From Pseudopyrenochaeta lycopersici (Eukaryota > Ascomycota > Dothideomycetes > Pleosporales > Pseudopyrenochaetaceae): a DNA stretch of 64,000 bases. The notes below the pieces were generated by a model. That model made no database searches. It was given only the letters and a program-made list of their open reading frames with translations, and was not told the DNA's origin. Every line of letters begins with the position of its first letter. The stretch's first letter is position 1. Made by a program: the position numbers and the translations under genes. The DNA lies in the NCBI GenBank assembly GCA_003313425.1, contig NHZP01000013.1, positions 1,116,001-1,180,000 on the forward strand. The letters are read 5' to 3'. Shown here piece by piece: positions 25,009-37,875 of the stretch.

Positions 25009-27127
25009 TCACCTCGCAGTAAACTGAGCGCGAAGGTCCTTGTCCATACTAAACTTTCTGATGATCAAACTGACAGTCAAAGCGCTCCCTGCAATAGCTG
25101 TCATCATTATGAAAACAGAATCAAATCCCTTCATGTACGACTCTGAGATGGCAGTCCTCTTCGGCGACTCCGCCATGGTCCGGAGAACGAAGATATAACT
25201 CTCAGAGTCACGCGCGATAGTGGTAGGCTGGCCCAAATCTGAAAGCCTGTTCGACATCGCATTTTGAAAGATCGTTCCGGACAGTGCAACACCAAGAGGC
25301 ATTCCTAGACTGCGAAAGAATCCGTACATGCTTGCTGCCATTGCACAGTCTTCAGCTTTGGAAATAGCTTGTATGCCGACATTGACACTAGTCAATACCA
25401 TGCCCGTGCCGATTCCGAAAATTCCTAGCGCAACTGCAAGGACAGCTGGCTGGGTGTGCAGGTCGAAGGAAATCAACAGTCCACACGCGAGAGTAGTGGC
25501 TGCCCAGCCGCCCCAGATGGCCCAACGGAATCGTCCGAGTCTGGTTGTGAGAATGGACACGGCGATTGAGCCAGGTATTAGGAGGCATACGGCGGGTAGA
25601 AGATTCGTGCCTGCTTTCGTAGGTGATGAACTGCGGACGCTCATTTCATAGAAAGGATAATAGTAGAGGCCAGTGAAAAGCTAGGGAATTGTTAGTCGGT
25701 GCAACAACGAGAAGATGTAGTTACACTTACGATGAGACCGTTGATAAGAGCACAATAAAATGCTGCAATCGAACTACTGTTATAGAAGATCGACATAGGT
25801 AGCAACGTATGCCTATTCGAATACGCTTGCAAAGAGAAGAAAACAACAAGGCAGCACAAGCCTGCAATAATGGGCGCCAGTGTTGCTGCTGACTTCCAAG
25901 GATACTGGATACCTCCCCATGAAAGCCCAACAAGGAAGCTAGTCATACTACCCACGAAGAGGAAAGCACCAATCCAATCCATGTGCTTCAGCTTCTGAGC
26001 AAGAGTAAGTTCTGCAATGGGATTTAAACGCACGAAGAAGATCGCAACGACGAAGCCGACGAAGCAAAATGGATAGTTGATGTGGAAGCACCATCGCCAA
26101 GATGCCTTCTCCACGAGTGTACCGCCAATAACTGGGCCCACGATACTTCCAATGGACCACGATCCGAGTACCATGGAGAAGTACTTGGGGCGTTGTCGTA
26201 GAGGGACAATGTCGCAGAATATGACCTCTTTAATGTGGCACACGAAGTCAGCATTTTTTCACACATAAAACTCGGACATCGCGTCAACGTACGAGTAAGA
26301 GTGATGATTCCCCCTCCGCCAATACCTTGGATGCAGCGTCCGGTAAGTAGTACTGTGAAGTCATTCGCAATTGAACAAAGGATTGTGCCTAGAATCATTG
26401 ACACGATATCAGCACATAGCTCAAGTGTATCTTTATGGTTATCTTTACTTACCGACTGTGAAGAAGAGTAGTGAAAGAATGAGCATCTGTTGCCGTCCGA
26501 AGAGGGAGGAGACGGAGGCAATGACTGGTTGAAAGACGGCCGAAGTGAGAAGATACGATGTACCAGCCCAGAAGGCCTCCACAGAAGTGCCGTTTAGCTT
26601 ATGGGCGATCTCCTGTCGAATACTGTGTCAGCGACTTTATCATGATTCTGGTCGAAGGAAAACATACCGGCAGGACCGTGACCAGAACTGTTGCATCAAG
26701 CGATACCATGAAAGAAATGAAGCTTAAACTGATCATGATGTACAGCTCTCTTTTTTGAGGTTTCCATTGTTCCGGGATGGCTGTCTCGGCTTTGGCTTCG
26801 ATATCGACATCAGTCATTGTGTTGGCGCCGAGCAATGGGTCTGCGGTTACGGGTCGCGTACAGGAGGAGGACGTGATGGTCTTTTCTGGAACATGGTACT
26901 CTCCAGCGACAACTATGAGTATTTAGTCAGTGTCTTTTATCACAAGGAGCCATTCTATACCATCTATGATGGAACAGTGTCTGGTTTAAGACATGCATAC
27001 CCGTAATGTCATGAGCGGTATCCTTCCTTTCTGTGCTCATTGAACTAGAGTAGCGATCCGTAGAGTCACTCCAAGAAGAGTCCCTCATCTCTTTAGGAAA
27101 TGAAGCATACTCCACTCGTATCGTCAT
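25009..27127 (-). CDS. Major facilitator superfamily transporter, DHA2 (14-helix drug:H+ antiporter) type
   Basis: Six exons: 27127-27001, 26912-26668, 26612-26453, 26388-26293, 26227-25731, 25680-25009 (598 residues). The first exon and start of the second give a soluble N-terminal tail of about 80 residues; helix 1 then begins at LYIMISLSFISFMVSLDATV, the DHA2 helix-1 motif LDxTVV-like. Also present: LFGRQQ (motif A-like loop), GRCIQGIGGGGI (helix 4), DIVPLRQRPKYFSM, and GSIVGPVIGGTLVE (antiporter motif C in helix 5). The second half has the usual extra helices. Likely exports a toxic compound or metabolite, or imports a small molecule; substrate unknown. No biosynthetic genes adjoin it. 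An ATG inside exon 2 (26817) is an alternative start but would waste a well-formed upstream exon. Confidence 0.88.
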
Positions 27128-28907
27128 GTTCTTATGTGGGCTGGAATATCGGAGAGACAGTAGCCGGAGCAAGATGCCGAGCTGAAGAAGGATTCTTGAT
27201 ATGTGACAGGAAGGAAGGCTTCGAATAAAAGACTGGGGAATCCAAGTAGGCCGATGCCCGATATAGGCACTGGTTAAGGAACGTGTGAGGAGAAAATGAG
27301 GAGAAGTGAAACCCCGCCAGAACGTTCGGCAAATAGCAGAGGGGGTGTTTACAACGAAGAATGGTTCTGGTACTGAATGAAACTCCGCACCAACTTTCAA
27401 CGGGTATGACCAAGCTTGGATCATATTTGCCCATATCATGATCCCACTTATACGGGGCCGTGTCACCGGCAGTGCGTGAGCGTAGCACGGTGTCGCCACA
27501 CCCCTTGTATGCAGCTTGGATAACAAGTCAAACGCCATGTTCAGTATTTCAACCTCAAGGTCATCCTAATTCGTCGCTTCCCACAACTTTGCAAAAGAAT
27601 GTGGCTGACCCTGCGGTGAGCTGCACAACAGTGCACGGTGTTGAGAACAAGACCAACGAAAGAACGGGTCAGCCAATCCGCTAATCGTGGACTTATGCAT
27701 CCTTATGCCCCGTCAAGCATCGGATTTTGCACTACGATTGCGAAATGTTTACTATGCGAGGGAAAGGCTGAGTTGGTACGAGATGGTGCATGAAAGCCGG
27801 TGTTCGAGCCAACATTCAGCTCTGCATCTCACAGCCTTAAACCATTAGTACCTTGGCTTTTGCGAATCAGACCGTCAGCCTTACCAAGTCATGCACTGCT
27901 TAGCTACCTCAACTGCATGAGAAAACCAATTAAACCCTAAGATGCTTTTGATGATCCAAAATTGGCTGCAGCCAAAGTCACGTGTAGTCTGCGAAAACTT
28001 GGGCGCGGCCAGTAGCAATGCGCAAGCCTCCCGATACGCCGCGAGTCCCAACGGTCAACCTTCTTGCAGTGCCGCGGATGCATTAGCTTGTTAGCAAAGA
28101 GGAAATATCGGCTCCACGCCATATCGCCGGAATTGGATCCGTCGCTGCCCTTTTTGTCTCGGAGCACGCGCGACGAGGCTGCCTGGTAGGCGATGTGGAA
28201 ATGGCGAACAATAGACGCGGGTCAGTTCCCGCTGGCTGAGGCGCCATCAACTATAAACTAAAAAGGAGGGAGCAAGCGATGTGGGTCGTTAATAGTGGGG
28301 GGGATATGATAGGTTCGTTGCTTCTGCCTCGAATTCAGCATTGCCCATGAGCGCCACGGGGAATGTGGCGCTCGCCAAAGATAGACCAAGAGCTCGACGT
28401 CCATGGCTGATTTGGGCATGCATATTCGGTCTCACCGTGTCACTCCGCGGTGCATTGCTCGTAAAGCACGGCCTAGAAATATGTTTACCGCTATGAGTGG
28501 CAGCAGACCTGTTCCGCGCAGTTTTGAACAAGTTCAAGACGAAAAAGTAAGCATAGGGGAAGACTGGACTGCGGGGGCGCTACGTGAGCACAAGTTTGGG
28601 CGAGAGTACCTATGAAATATTTCTCATCTAGTCTTAGCGCTCAGAAGAATCACCATGGTAGAACATGTTGGAGAAATCACTTAACGGGTCTAGTGTGTGG
28701 GTCGCTGTTGTTTAGACAGAGTTATGCAGATACATAAGCACTTGTCTGAAGCAAAATGACGGCGACCAAAATTGGACAGCCTTCTTTACTTTCCTGCATC
28801 TCAAGACATCAAGGCTACTGTCAGCCCCTCCTTTGAGCCATTTCATTCCTATCCAGCTTTCGTCTCTGTCCTTCAACAAGACCACACTCGCACCGAGCAG
28901 GGACAAG
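27128..28907. other. Divergent intergenic region, MFS transporter / DUF829 gene
   Basis: 1.8 kb between opposite start codons. Short open frames only (for example 27460-27684 plus, 27937-28167 minus, 28289-28537 minus); none shows a domain or consistent splicing. Probably regulatory and spacer DNA. Confidence 0.45.
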
Positions 28908-29936
28908 ATGCCCAACCCTATCCCTCACTTTAAACTCATTGCTCCATCAATATGGGAATTAGAAACCCCTGCTATGAGCCAGCCTATCTATCTCTCACCC
29001 AAAGACACCAAGGCTCCTTCGCTCATCCTTCTTTGCACATGGACTGGAGCTTTGAATCGATACATCGCCAAGTACACTGCGGAATATCAATCACTATTTC
29101 CTTCGACTCGCATCATGGTCATCACTACGACGACCAAAGATCTGTGCTTTCGGAGTTCAGCACGAAAACAAGAACGCTTGAAGCTCGCAGTAAAGCGCAT
29201 TTCAAGCTACAAGTTCATCGGCGATAAAGAGATGAAAAAAGGGATCTTGATGCATGCCTTCTCAGAGGGTGGGAGCAATAAAGCCTGCGAGTTAGCAGAA
29301 GCATACTACAGAATTACCGCCACACGTCTTCCAGTCTCAGCATTATGCTTTGACAGCACGCCTGGGCATCCTCGTTACCTGCGTTTGTGTAACGCCTTGA
29401 ACAAGTCCCTTCCCCAGATACCTGTGCTTAGACACGCTGGTATAGTTTTTGGTGGCGCAGTACTTGGTGTTTTTTGGATAACATATGGTATCTTCAAAGG
29501 CCGAGAAAACAACGTCATCACCAAAACTCGTCGGCGACTCAACGATCCCCAAAACTTTGACCTCACTACTCCACGCTGTTATCTCTATTCGAAAGAAGAT
29601 ACACTCATCGCCTCGCAGGATGTGTATGAACATGCAGCAGAATCAATGCAAAAAGGCATTCCGACGAGGGAAGTAATTTTCGAGGGGAGTGGCCATTGTG
29701 AGCACGCAAAGCAGGACCCAGAACAGTACTGGAACACAGTCATGGCGACGTGGAGATCGTCTTATATGAACGAGCAAGAAGCGTCTGTCCCAGTATTGAA
29801 TTTCGTTGTCGGTGAATTTGACTTTGACATCACGAAACCTGAGACGACGAGCACATTGCAGAGATGGAGTGATGCGGACTCTGAACGCACTCTGCTGCCT
29901 GGATCAAGCTCTAGTGGATGGGGCATTGCTATTTGA
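28908..29936 (+). CDS. DUF829/TMEM53-family alpha/beta hydrolase
   Basis: A single exon of 342 residues from ATG 28908 (ACAAGATGC). Upstream in-frame sequence has no ATG. The family (eukaryotic DUF829, including TMEM53 and fungal PaxU-like proteins) has an alpha/beta hydrolase fold. Visible catalytic elements: nucleophile-elbow-like HAFSEGGSNKA (Ser), YSKEDTLI (acid) and EGSGHCEHAKQDPEQYW (His). N-terminal markers are SLILLCTWTGALNRYIAKYT and YQSLFPSTRIMVITT. A hydrophobic segment in the lid region (GIVFGGAVLGVFWITYGIF) may touch membranes. In some fungi a member (paxU) sits in indole-diterpene clusters, but no such cluster is present here. The real reaction is unknown. Confidence 0.85.
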   Translation: MPNPIPHFKLIAPSIWELETPAMSQPIYLSPKDTKAPSLILLCTWTGALNRYIAKYTAEYQSLFPSTRIMVITTTTKDLCFRSSARKQERLKLAVKRISSYKFIGDKEMKKGILMHAFSEGGSNKACELAEAYYRITATRLPVSALCFDSTPGHPRYLRLCNALNKSLPQIPVLRHAGIVFGGAVLGVFWITYGIFKGRENNVITKTRRRLNDPQNFDLTTPRCYLYSKEDTLIASQDVYEHAAESMQKGIPTREVIFEGSGHCEHAKQDPEQYWNTVMATWRSSYMNEQEASVPVLNFVVGEFDFDITKPETTSTLQRWSDADSERTLLPGSSSSGWGIAI

Positions 29937-31710
29937 TCTGGTATACTTTACTTTCATTTGCCAATCCAGTTTCCCTTTCTAATACCAGCGACTTTGTGAG
30001 AGGTATAATATCCTTCTATGGCGCTTGCATGGCTTCGGCGTTTTCCTTTGTCAAGTTGAGCACATCTTTGCACGCTAGATCATTATCGTAGCGTTTATTC
30101 GCCACGTATCTTTCACTATATCATTTTGAATGGCCTGGCTATTATTTTAAAACCTCAAAGAGCCAATAGACTGCTTTTGATTAGCGAAACAAGCGTCCAG
30201 GTCCAGAATCGAGGCTTCCACTTACCCATACTGGAGCCTACCCACTCCCCGTCTTGGCTTGTCCGCACGATTTCATTTCGGCCATGAAACCCATTTGCTA
30301 TGGGTTTCAAATCTCATCCCAATCTGCTTTGTACGAGTCTAGATTTCGCGTACTTAACATTGATGTAGAGCTACCACGGTCCAAGCATTAGATACCTAGT
30401 TAGAGCCAAACTCGACACGGATATGTGACCCAACCTTCTTTCAAAACCACTTCAGCAAGTCTCCATCCTCTACCAAGTCATCTGAAAGTCTAGAATTCAA
30501 CACAGGAGTGTCGATCAGGTCGAACGATAAGAGTGTTCAGCTATGGTCAACCAGTAGTGGTCTGACTAGTGTAAGATCCAGCGAAACTCAGCCGTATAGG
30601 TTTCTCCCCACCCCTCCTTATCTTTTTGGGTGCCATGATTAGCTCAAGGCTTTGTATTGATAACCAAGAATAATACAAGCCATTCTAGAATACACCGATA
30701 ACTAAGAGCGCCCCTAAAATCTCTCGCATTATCCATGGCGTGGGCTTCTCTAGAGGTTGTTCATTCAGCCTTTTCATGCATGCGTCCTGTCAGCAGTACA
30801 GTAAGCGCTAACAATGAGACCTTGATGCATGAAAACGAAGCAGGTTCCACAATATGTTGAAGGCTTCTAGATCGAGAGACTCGGACCTATGCATACCAAT
30901 GTCTTGATATCGACCCTTTTGGCCCCAGAGCTGCCAGGTTACTGAATGGCGTGTAATCGGCTGAAAGAGAGCCGCATATATGTCAACTGACCGACTTGGT
31001 TAAGGTCATGCGTTGTCCCTTTCGTATTGATAATGCATTGTAAACCTTTCATTCTATCTTTAACCCTGTTTCACTGCAGCATGGCCTCAACAAGAGCAAT
31101 ATGTCTACCTGTACCACTGCTGATATAGTGTGACGACACCCCAACTACCAGTATATGCTGAACTAATCACATAGTTGTATACAACGGCTGTCAACAAAAT
31201 GGGCTACACTGGTTGTTAGGTATGAATAAGCTGCATATGGAATCACTGTTTACTATGATTGTGAAATGACACAACTTCATGGATTGGATTGAACGATGTT
31301 TGCTCAATTAAGGGCCCCCGAAACATACAAAAGCACACTCTAGCCTCTGTTTTTCAAGGTTAAGATCGTGCTTGAGTGTACCCTATACCAAGCAATACGA
31401 ATTATATTAGCGAACAGCGTCAACGGAAAGGATTGTGCGCCAAAGACATGGTTGAGTGCATTTCTGGTTTTGCCAGTGGATGATTTGAAACCTATACCTC
31501 TGGTGACCTGTTTCAGTAGAGGTGGTTTCTGCCTAAAGTATGCACGAGTAGAGTTTTACAATGTTCACCTGTAAGATGTTCGGATCGACGTGCGCTTCGA
31601 GGTAAACACAAACACTGAGGACATCGATGCTATTCATGAACTTGATTGTAGACATCTTCACCATTGAACTGTTGCTTCACAATCACTAAATTCGCTATGG
31701 TCCGGTGTTC
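29937..31710. other. Intergenic region between DUF829 gene and cutinase 1
   Basis: 1.8 kb without recognisable genes on either strand. Longest frames are under 70 codons. Gene 3' ends converge here. Nothing else supported. Confidence 0.5.
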
Positions 31711-32599
<889 letters not shown>

Positions 32600-34965
32600 T
32601 CTGAGTACGTCCTCGTATTGGGCGAAAGCCAAATGGTACTCAGGCAATACCGAAGAGTTATTGGTAGGTCGAGTGCGTGGCGATGTGTGACTTTACTTCA
32701 AAAAAAGGTACCTAGACTCGAAGAGCGTCAAGGTATTTATCCTTTTCCATAGCTCCCCGCACCTGCGCATAACGGACTGATATCATGCCTTGCAGAGTTA
32801 GAATACCTGAAACTAGATCTAGACTATGATGTCGTTCTCGCCCATATCCTTCCATAGACTAAAAGTCGCACGCTGCCAACGTCCTATCACAGTAACATGC
32901 TCATGTTGATGACCTCAGCCCGGCCAGAAGGCTTTAACGCCAGTGTTATGCCTAGCCGTTTAAAGTCTAACGCTCTATCGCCAAGAGGAGAGGTTATGGT
33001 CAATGTTGGCTTTAATTTTACTTATGGTATCATCGAGAGAAGCTGTATGCAAGCATAGTCGGACAAAAACAACAGCGTGGCTCAGCAAGCGGCATATAAG
33101 CGTGTTACACGGTGGTATGTGGGGGATGTGGTAGGCGCAGGAAATCGCCGCCCCGGGATTACCGTTGAAAGTGTACTGTTCCTTTTTAGTGAATTATTTT
33201 ACTGGTTGTGCTGGCCGAGGTAGGCAAGCATGTTTTGACGATTGGGGGCAGAGGGAATTTGGTCGAACCAAACTTTCTCTTCTGTCCTTTTCATCAGCGG
33301 CGCAGTTTGCATCGCAGTTGCCTCAGGGTGTCATGCATTGCTGTTTGAAACCTCGGGGCGGATTTGAGGTTGTTCGATGTCTGTCAGGGGTCACAAGCCA
33401 CCCGCCGCCAACGCCATTGTTGGCGCAACTTTAGACAACGCCACGTGAACAAGTCGATTATGCGGATCGTCTTACATTTACTATTGACAACCCTTGGAAT
33501 AAAAGTCTATTGAATAGGACAGCAAATCACGACCGCCATGTCTTTTAGCCGTACTTACGTGCCAAGATGCAAGGCGGTGCATGCATGTACCGATCGCGGA
33601 ATAGTAAGTAGACTAGGTCGAAGACCTTGCAACGATCATGCAGATCGCCCAATAATCTTCTCACCCCTCGGTATGAGCCGAACCACCCTAGAGAAACTAC
33701 TTGCTTATGCAGACGCAATATACCGTGTTTTCGCGTGGACAGTTATCCATGCGAATCGTGGCGGTCGGGCAATAAGTCAACCAGGGTACTTTGCCCGCGT
33801 TAACGGGGATTGGATGATACTGTGCGTCAAGTACATGCGACAACATGAGGCACAGAGGAGTCACAGTAGCGCGCAAAGTAGCAGTTGCTTCAAGCGGCAA
33901 AATCACGCTCTCTATCTATGCTATAGGAATGTGAAGAGATATCGGAAGATTATCACCTGCAGCGTCTTGTTTAAAGGCAAAAGTGTGCTGTGATTTGAGG
34001 ATAATGGACAGTGCATGTCTACATGTTAATTCCAAGAAATACCTTGCGTCAGGAAGTTCTTAGCCTGCCCAGTGTCTGTGCGGCTCGGCAAATCTGAGAT
34101 GAATTCCGAGGCAGTGAATGTTCAAGCTAAGCTATTGCATTCAATACAGACATGCACAGCTAGGCAGAGCACCAGTGAAGACTGCGGGGCTATGTAACAG
34201 CAGCATGTTAGCAACACGCATATTTCTCTTTCTTTTTCAAAATTGTGCAGGACATGAGAAGGGCAACCCCGACAGCGCTTGGCGTTGGTCCATACCGTGG
34301 CAGTCTGCATGACTCCCTATCACAGGGTCAAAACTGGTCTCGTCTATCACTTCGAACTGGCCAGTGACGTATTATGTAACGCGGCAAATCAAGGCGAAGG
34401 AAACGTGCATGTATCCTGGGTTTCGCCTGGCGAGAGGACTGACAGTTCTTTGCTCACATTGGTAGAATCTGTCTATCGGGGTCCACATCAAACTTTGGCT
34501 CGTCCGATCAGCATCTATTTTCTTCAATTGGCGCGAAAAATGTCAGTCACCTCGATTATCACGGTAGATACGAAGATAAATCAACTTTCAAGAGTCAGCA
34601 ACTCAGCGTAGTGACAATCCACACGCCCGAGAAGGGGCTACAAAACCTTGTTCAAGATTTACCCCGCCTGGGAAGCTGTAAGTATGCGTCATCAAACCAC
34701 TTTCCCCCAACACTCTTCCTATCATCATGAAAGAAGATCACCGCAGTAACTACTGTGACCATATGTTGCTACGGTACGGTTATAAAATGATCAACAGAGC
34801 TACAGAGGTATGTGTCGTGATAGGTCGGACTAGTACAACTATTTGAACGGACGGTAATACAAGCAGGTCCAGCGCCGAAAGTTACTGGCGTAGAATATAA
34901 ATTGAGATTATCATTAACACTATCAGCTCCTAAGATACTCCACTATCGTTCACAGACATTCACAC
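32600..34965. other. Intergenic region between cutinase 1 and trehalase
   Basis: 2.4 kb holding the cutinase promoter and the trehalase 3' flank. Frames at 33538-33993 plus (151 codons) and 34279-34611 plus are the longest; neither has a recognisable domain, and both read as chance ORFs. No repeat or transposon remnant recognised. Confidence 0.45.
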
Positions 34966-37051
34966 TCAATATTTCCACTGACTTGATCTCTGCGTCTTCT
35001 TGATCCATTTCGCATCACGCTTGCTCAACTCGACTGCGCTCCTCTTCCTCTTCTTATCGCCATCAGAATGCGAAGCTGTAATGTTTCCACATTCCGGCGT
35101 TGTCAATCTCTGCCCGAACTGATCAACTGCCCAGATAAGCACACCGTTCGACCATCCAAAGCCCTCGACGACTTCGTACTCGCCACCACCGCCCCTTGCG
35201 TTTGTAGCTTCATCACTATACTTCTCGAAGATGGTGCCGTTACCCTCCGCACCTGACAGTTGCGGGACTTCCTCTGTCGCACCGCCGGTGACGCGCCACG
35301 TGCAGTAAAGCGAGTCGAGATAACGCTGGGCAAGGCGGAGCGCGAGGTCTTGCGTCCACACATAGTCTTCAGTGGTCTGTTCATCATCTTCCTCACTGAC
35401 TTCGAGCGGAGTATTGAGCAAGCCTTTCATGAGGATATATTGTAGTGGTGGCCAAACGTTCGGCTCATCCCACTGCTGTCCGGTCTGCAGATTTGTTGCC
35501 GTGATCGCACCGTCTCTGGTCTCGAGTAATTCTTCAACACGCGCAAAGACGCGACGCATCGCCTTCGGGTCGTTCTTGATTGATTCAGGCGCGGCACCAG
35601 TCCAGAATGGGTAGAATTGCGCGATCTGGAACCAAATTTGCTTGCCAGGCGGGGCACCGGAGAGTGAGAGGGGTGTGCTCGTGTTATCCGCCAGGGTGTA
35701 TATGTTCTGACTTGACGAAGTCAAGTTGTAATCGAAGTAGCTGTAATGTTCGGCGCTCCACAGCAATGTTGTCATCGCTTCACTGCGGTTCTTAGCTCGG
35801 CCAGCCCATTCGCGCGCTGCGGTGAAGTTGCCCTCACGACGGTGGAATTCTGCGATTGTGATCTCGTTATGATAGAGGATTGAGTTCAACTCTACAGGAA
35901 TGATCTCGATGGTGTTGAGGGATCGTAGAGGGAAGAACGTATCCGTAACGGCGTCGGCGGGGTTCGCAATCCACCTAGCAGAGTAATCCCAACCGCTTTC
36001 TGCTCCTGAAGCGAGGTTTGAGTAGAGTGTTGCTCTTTGGGTTTCGTTGAGTGGCTGAGTAGCATTGAACTCCTCACCTTCCTCGTTGAAGTAGGTTTCG
36101 TTGTTGGCAGTGACATAATCCTCATAGTAGGATTCGGGTCGCGGTTGCGTGTTTGAAACGGCGTAGTGGTTCAGCGAGATGTTCCTGCCAGCGCGCTCGA
36201 GTGTAACGGTGCGATTGTTTACCCAGAATTCGTATTCTTGTTCTAAAATCGGCAGAGCACGCTCAAGAAGGGTGTAGTTTTGTGTGTACTCGACGTAGAC
36301 GCGGACCATTTGGGTAAGTAGTGGCGGTTGTGATCTGTTCTCATAGTACCTCCTGGCGCCGTTCGGCACGAAACCAATCTCCTCAACCAAGTCCAAGAAA
36401 TTCTCGATGATGTTCTCGGCGATTTGGGTAAACGATCCTTGGGTACGAAGAAGGCCTTCAATGATCCAGAACGAATCCCAATAGTATGGCTCCCTGAAAC
36501 GGCCTCCCGCTACGACAAATGTCCTGTTTATCGGGATGAATGAGTTCACACAGCCAGAGCAGTTTCCGGCCCCAACATAGCGACGTGTGAGATCTGGCCA
36601 AATGTCGATAACCTGGCGAGTGAAGTCCTCTACAACAGAACTATTGACATTCTCCAGGAAGTCAGGTTGGGTTTCGAGTTGGTCTACTGGGACCGGTTCC
36701 AGCTCGGAACCTGCTTCGCCAAAGTATTCGGATAAAAAGTCATTGAGTGCTGTATTGTTCTCAATGGGTCTAGAGAGGTTGGCGAATGCTGCGAGTACCT
36801 GGTCAAGCGGCTTGGTGGTAGGCCTAGCACTTGTAAGCAGTAGCAAGAGGAGGATAATGTTGAAGCGCTTACAAATCTACAAACGTCTTCGAGTCCTCGA
36901 ATGGTCGCGCAAGCTCGATCTCGCGCAGAAGGTCGCCATAGCAGTAAACTGGCGAGTCGCAAGGTGCGATCACACTGCCATTGATGTATAGTGAGGTCGC
37001 CAAAGGCACCCCGGCAAGAAGGGCGACGGTCCACGAGCGCATTGAGGGCAT
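34966..37051 (-). CDS. Secreted trehalase (GH37)
   Basis: Two exons: 37051-36873 and 36829-34966 (680 residues). Hydrolyses trehalose to two glucose, probably outside the cell or in the vacuole/wall, since a signal peptide (MPSMRSWTVALLAGVPLATS) and more than ten N-glycosylation sequons are present. The start YINGSVIAPCDSPVYCYGDLL is typical of GH37. Trehalase signature 1 appears as AGGRFREPYYWDSFW (the usual first Pro is Ala and the last Tyr is Phe). Signature 2 is intact: QWDEPNVWPP. GWDYSARW and GFGWSNGVLIW further support the (alpha/alpha)6 barrel. A very basic C-terminal tail (KKRKRSAVELSKRDAKW) with dibasic sites is unusual. The intron is 43 nt. Two CCAAT boxes lie just upstream of the start. 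Confidence 0.93.
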
Positions 37052-37875
37052 TATCTCGAGTTCAATTGGGCTTCAATTGGGTACGAGGAAGCAGCTCAGA
37101 GGTTGCAAGATTTGCGCAAAAGAGGACCATTGCGCAAATTTAAGCCTTCCTCGTACCACCCTGGAACAAAGAAACCTGCCGCTTCACCGGCAAACACGTC
37201 CTCGTACACAGATGCAGTACACGTACGTGGCTTGTCATCCTGCTCTTCCGGGCCTTGGCCTCGGGAGAGAAAATCAGCAAATGTCATCGCTAGGGCAGGA
37301 ACGAAGCCGCACTAGAGGCGTTGGAGCTGCAGAGAGACGCGTGCTGATAGCGTGCGGAGAATGGTTCCCCGCAAAATGGCGTTTGCGGCTGCTTGTTGGA
37401 CGCTTAGCGTGATGTCATCGCGCTCCGATCCGGTTGGTACCTTGGAATACGACCTTCTCCGCGCACCATACTCCACAGCGCAAATTTTGCACGTCATGCA
37501 TCGTGGATCGGCTTCAGCAGTGACATTACTATTGATCAATGAAATAGCCACTATCCTGACAGGGTACAATGAGACACCAGATACGCAAAGCGCCCTCCAG
37601 CAGCATTCCGGAATCGGTTCTCGGCCACGTGCCGGTACTAACTGCAGGGCAGGGTATATACCGGAACGCCAAGGACCCCAGAGAGGAAAGGCTTCCAAAA
37701 TAACCATGCCCAGAGAGAATCCTGTCCAATATACAAATAAACTGACCTGCTACTACGTACATTTCAATTTGGTCGATACCATTGATATCATCTCTGGGGC
37801 AGATCGATTCCCTCTAAACGGTAAACTTCTATCCAGGCCTGAGCAAAGCAGCTGAGCCCACTACGCTGCCTTCTT
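37052..37875. other. Intergenic region, trehalase promoter / F-box-like gene 3' flank
   Basis: 824 bp. Apart from the CCAAT pair nothing is recognised; the overlapping frames at 37312-37855 on both strands have no domain features. Confidence 0.45.
37061..37081 (-). promoter_or_regulatory. Tandem CCAAT boxes upstream of trehalase
   Basis: A 10-bp direct repeat (TTCAATTGGG, spaced by one base) places two CCAAT motifs on the trehalase sense strand, about 10-30 nt before the ATG. CCAAT is the site of the fungal HAP/CBC complex. The position is close to the start codon, so a leader role or chance is possible. Confidence 0.35.

Noticed and set aside
25009..29936. Secondary-metabolite cluster (MFS transporter plus PaxU-like DUF829 hydrolase)
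   Set aside because: No backbone synthase, terpene cyclase, prenyltransferase or methyltransferase nearby; the P450 is 10 kb further and separated by unrelated genes.
33538..33993. 151-codon plus-strand open frame
   Set aside because: No domain, no plausible composition for a fungal protein (many Cys, His, Arg runs), no neighbours supporting it.
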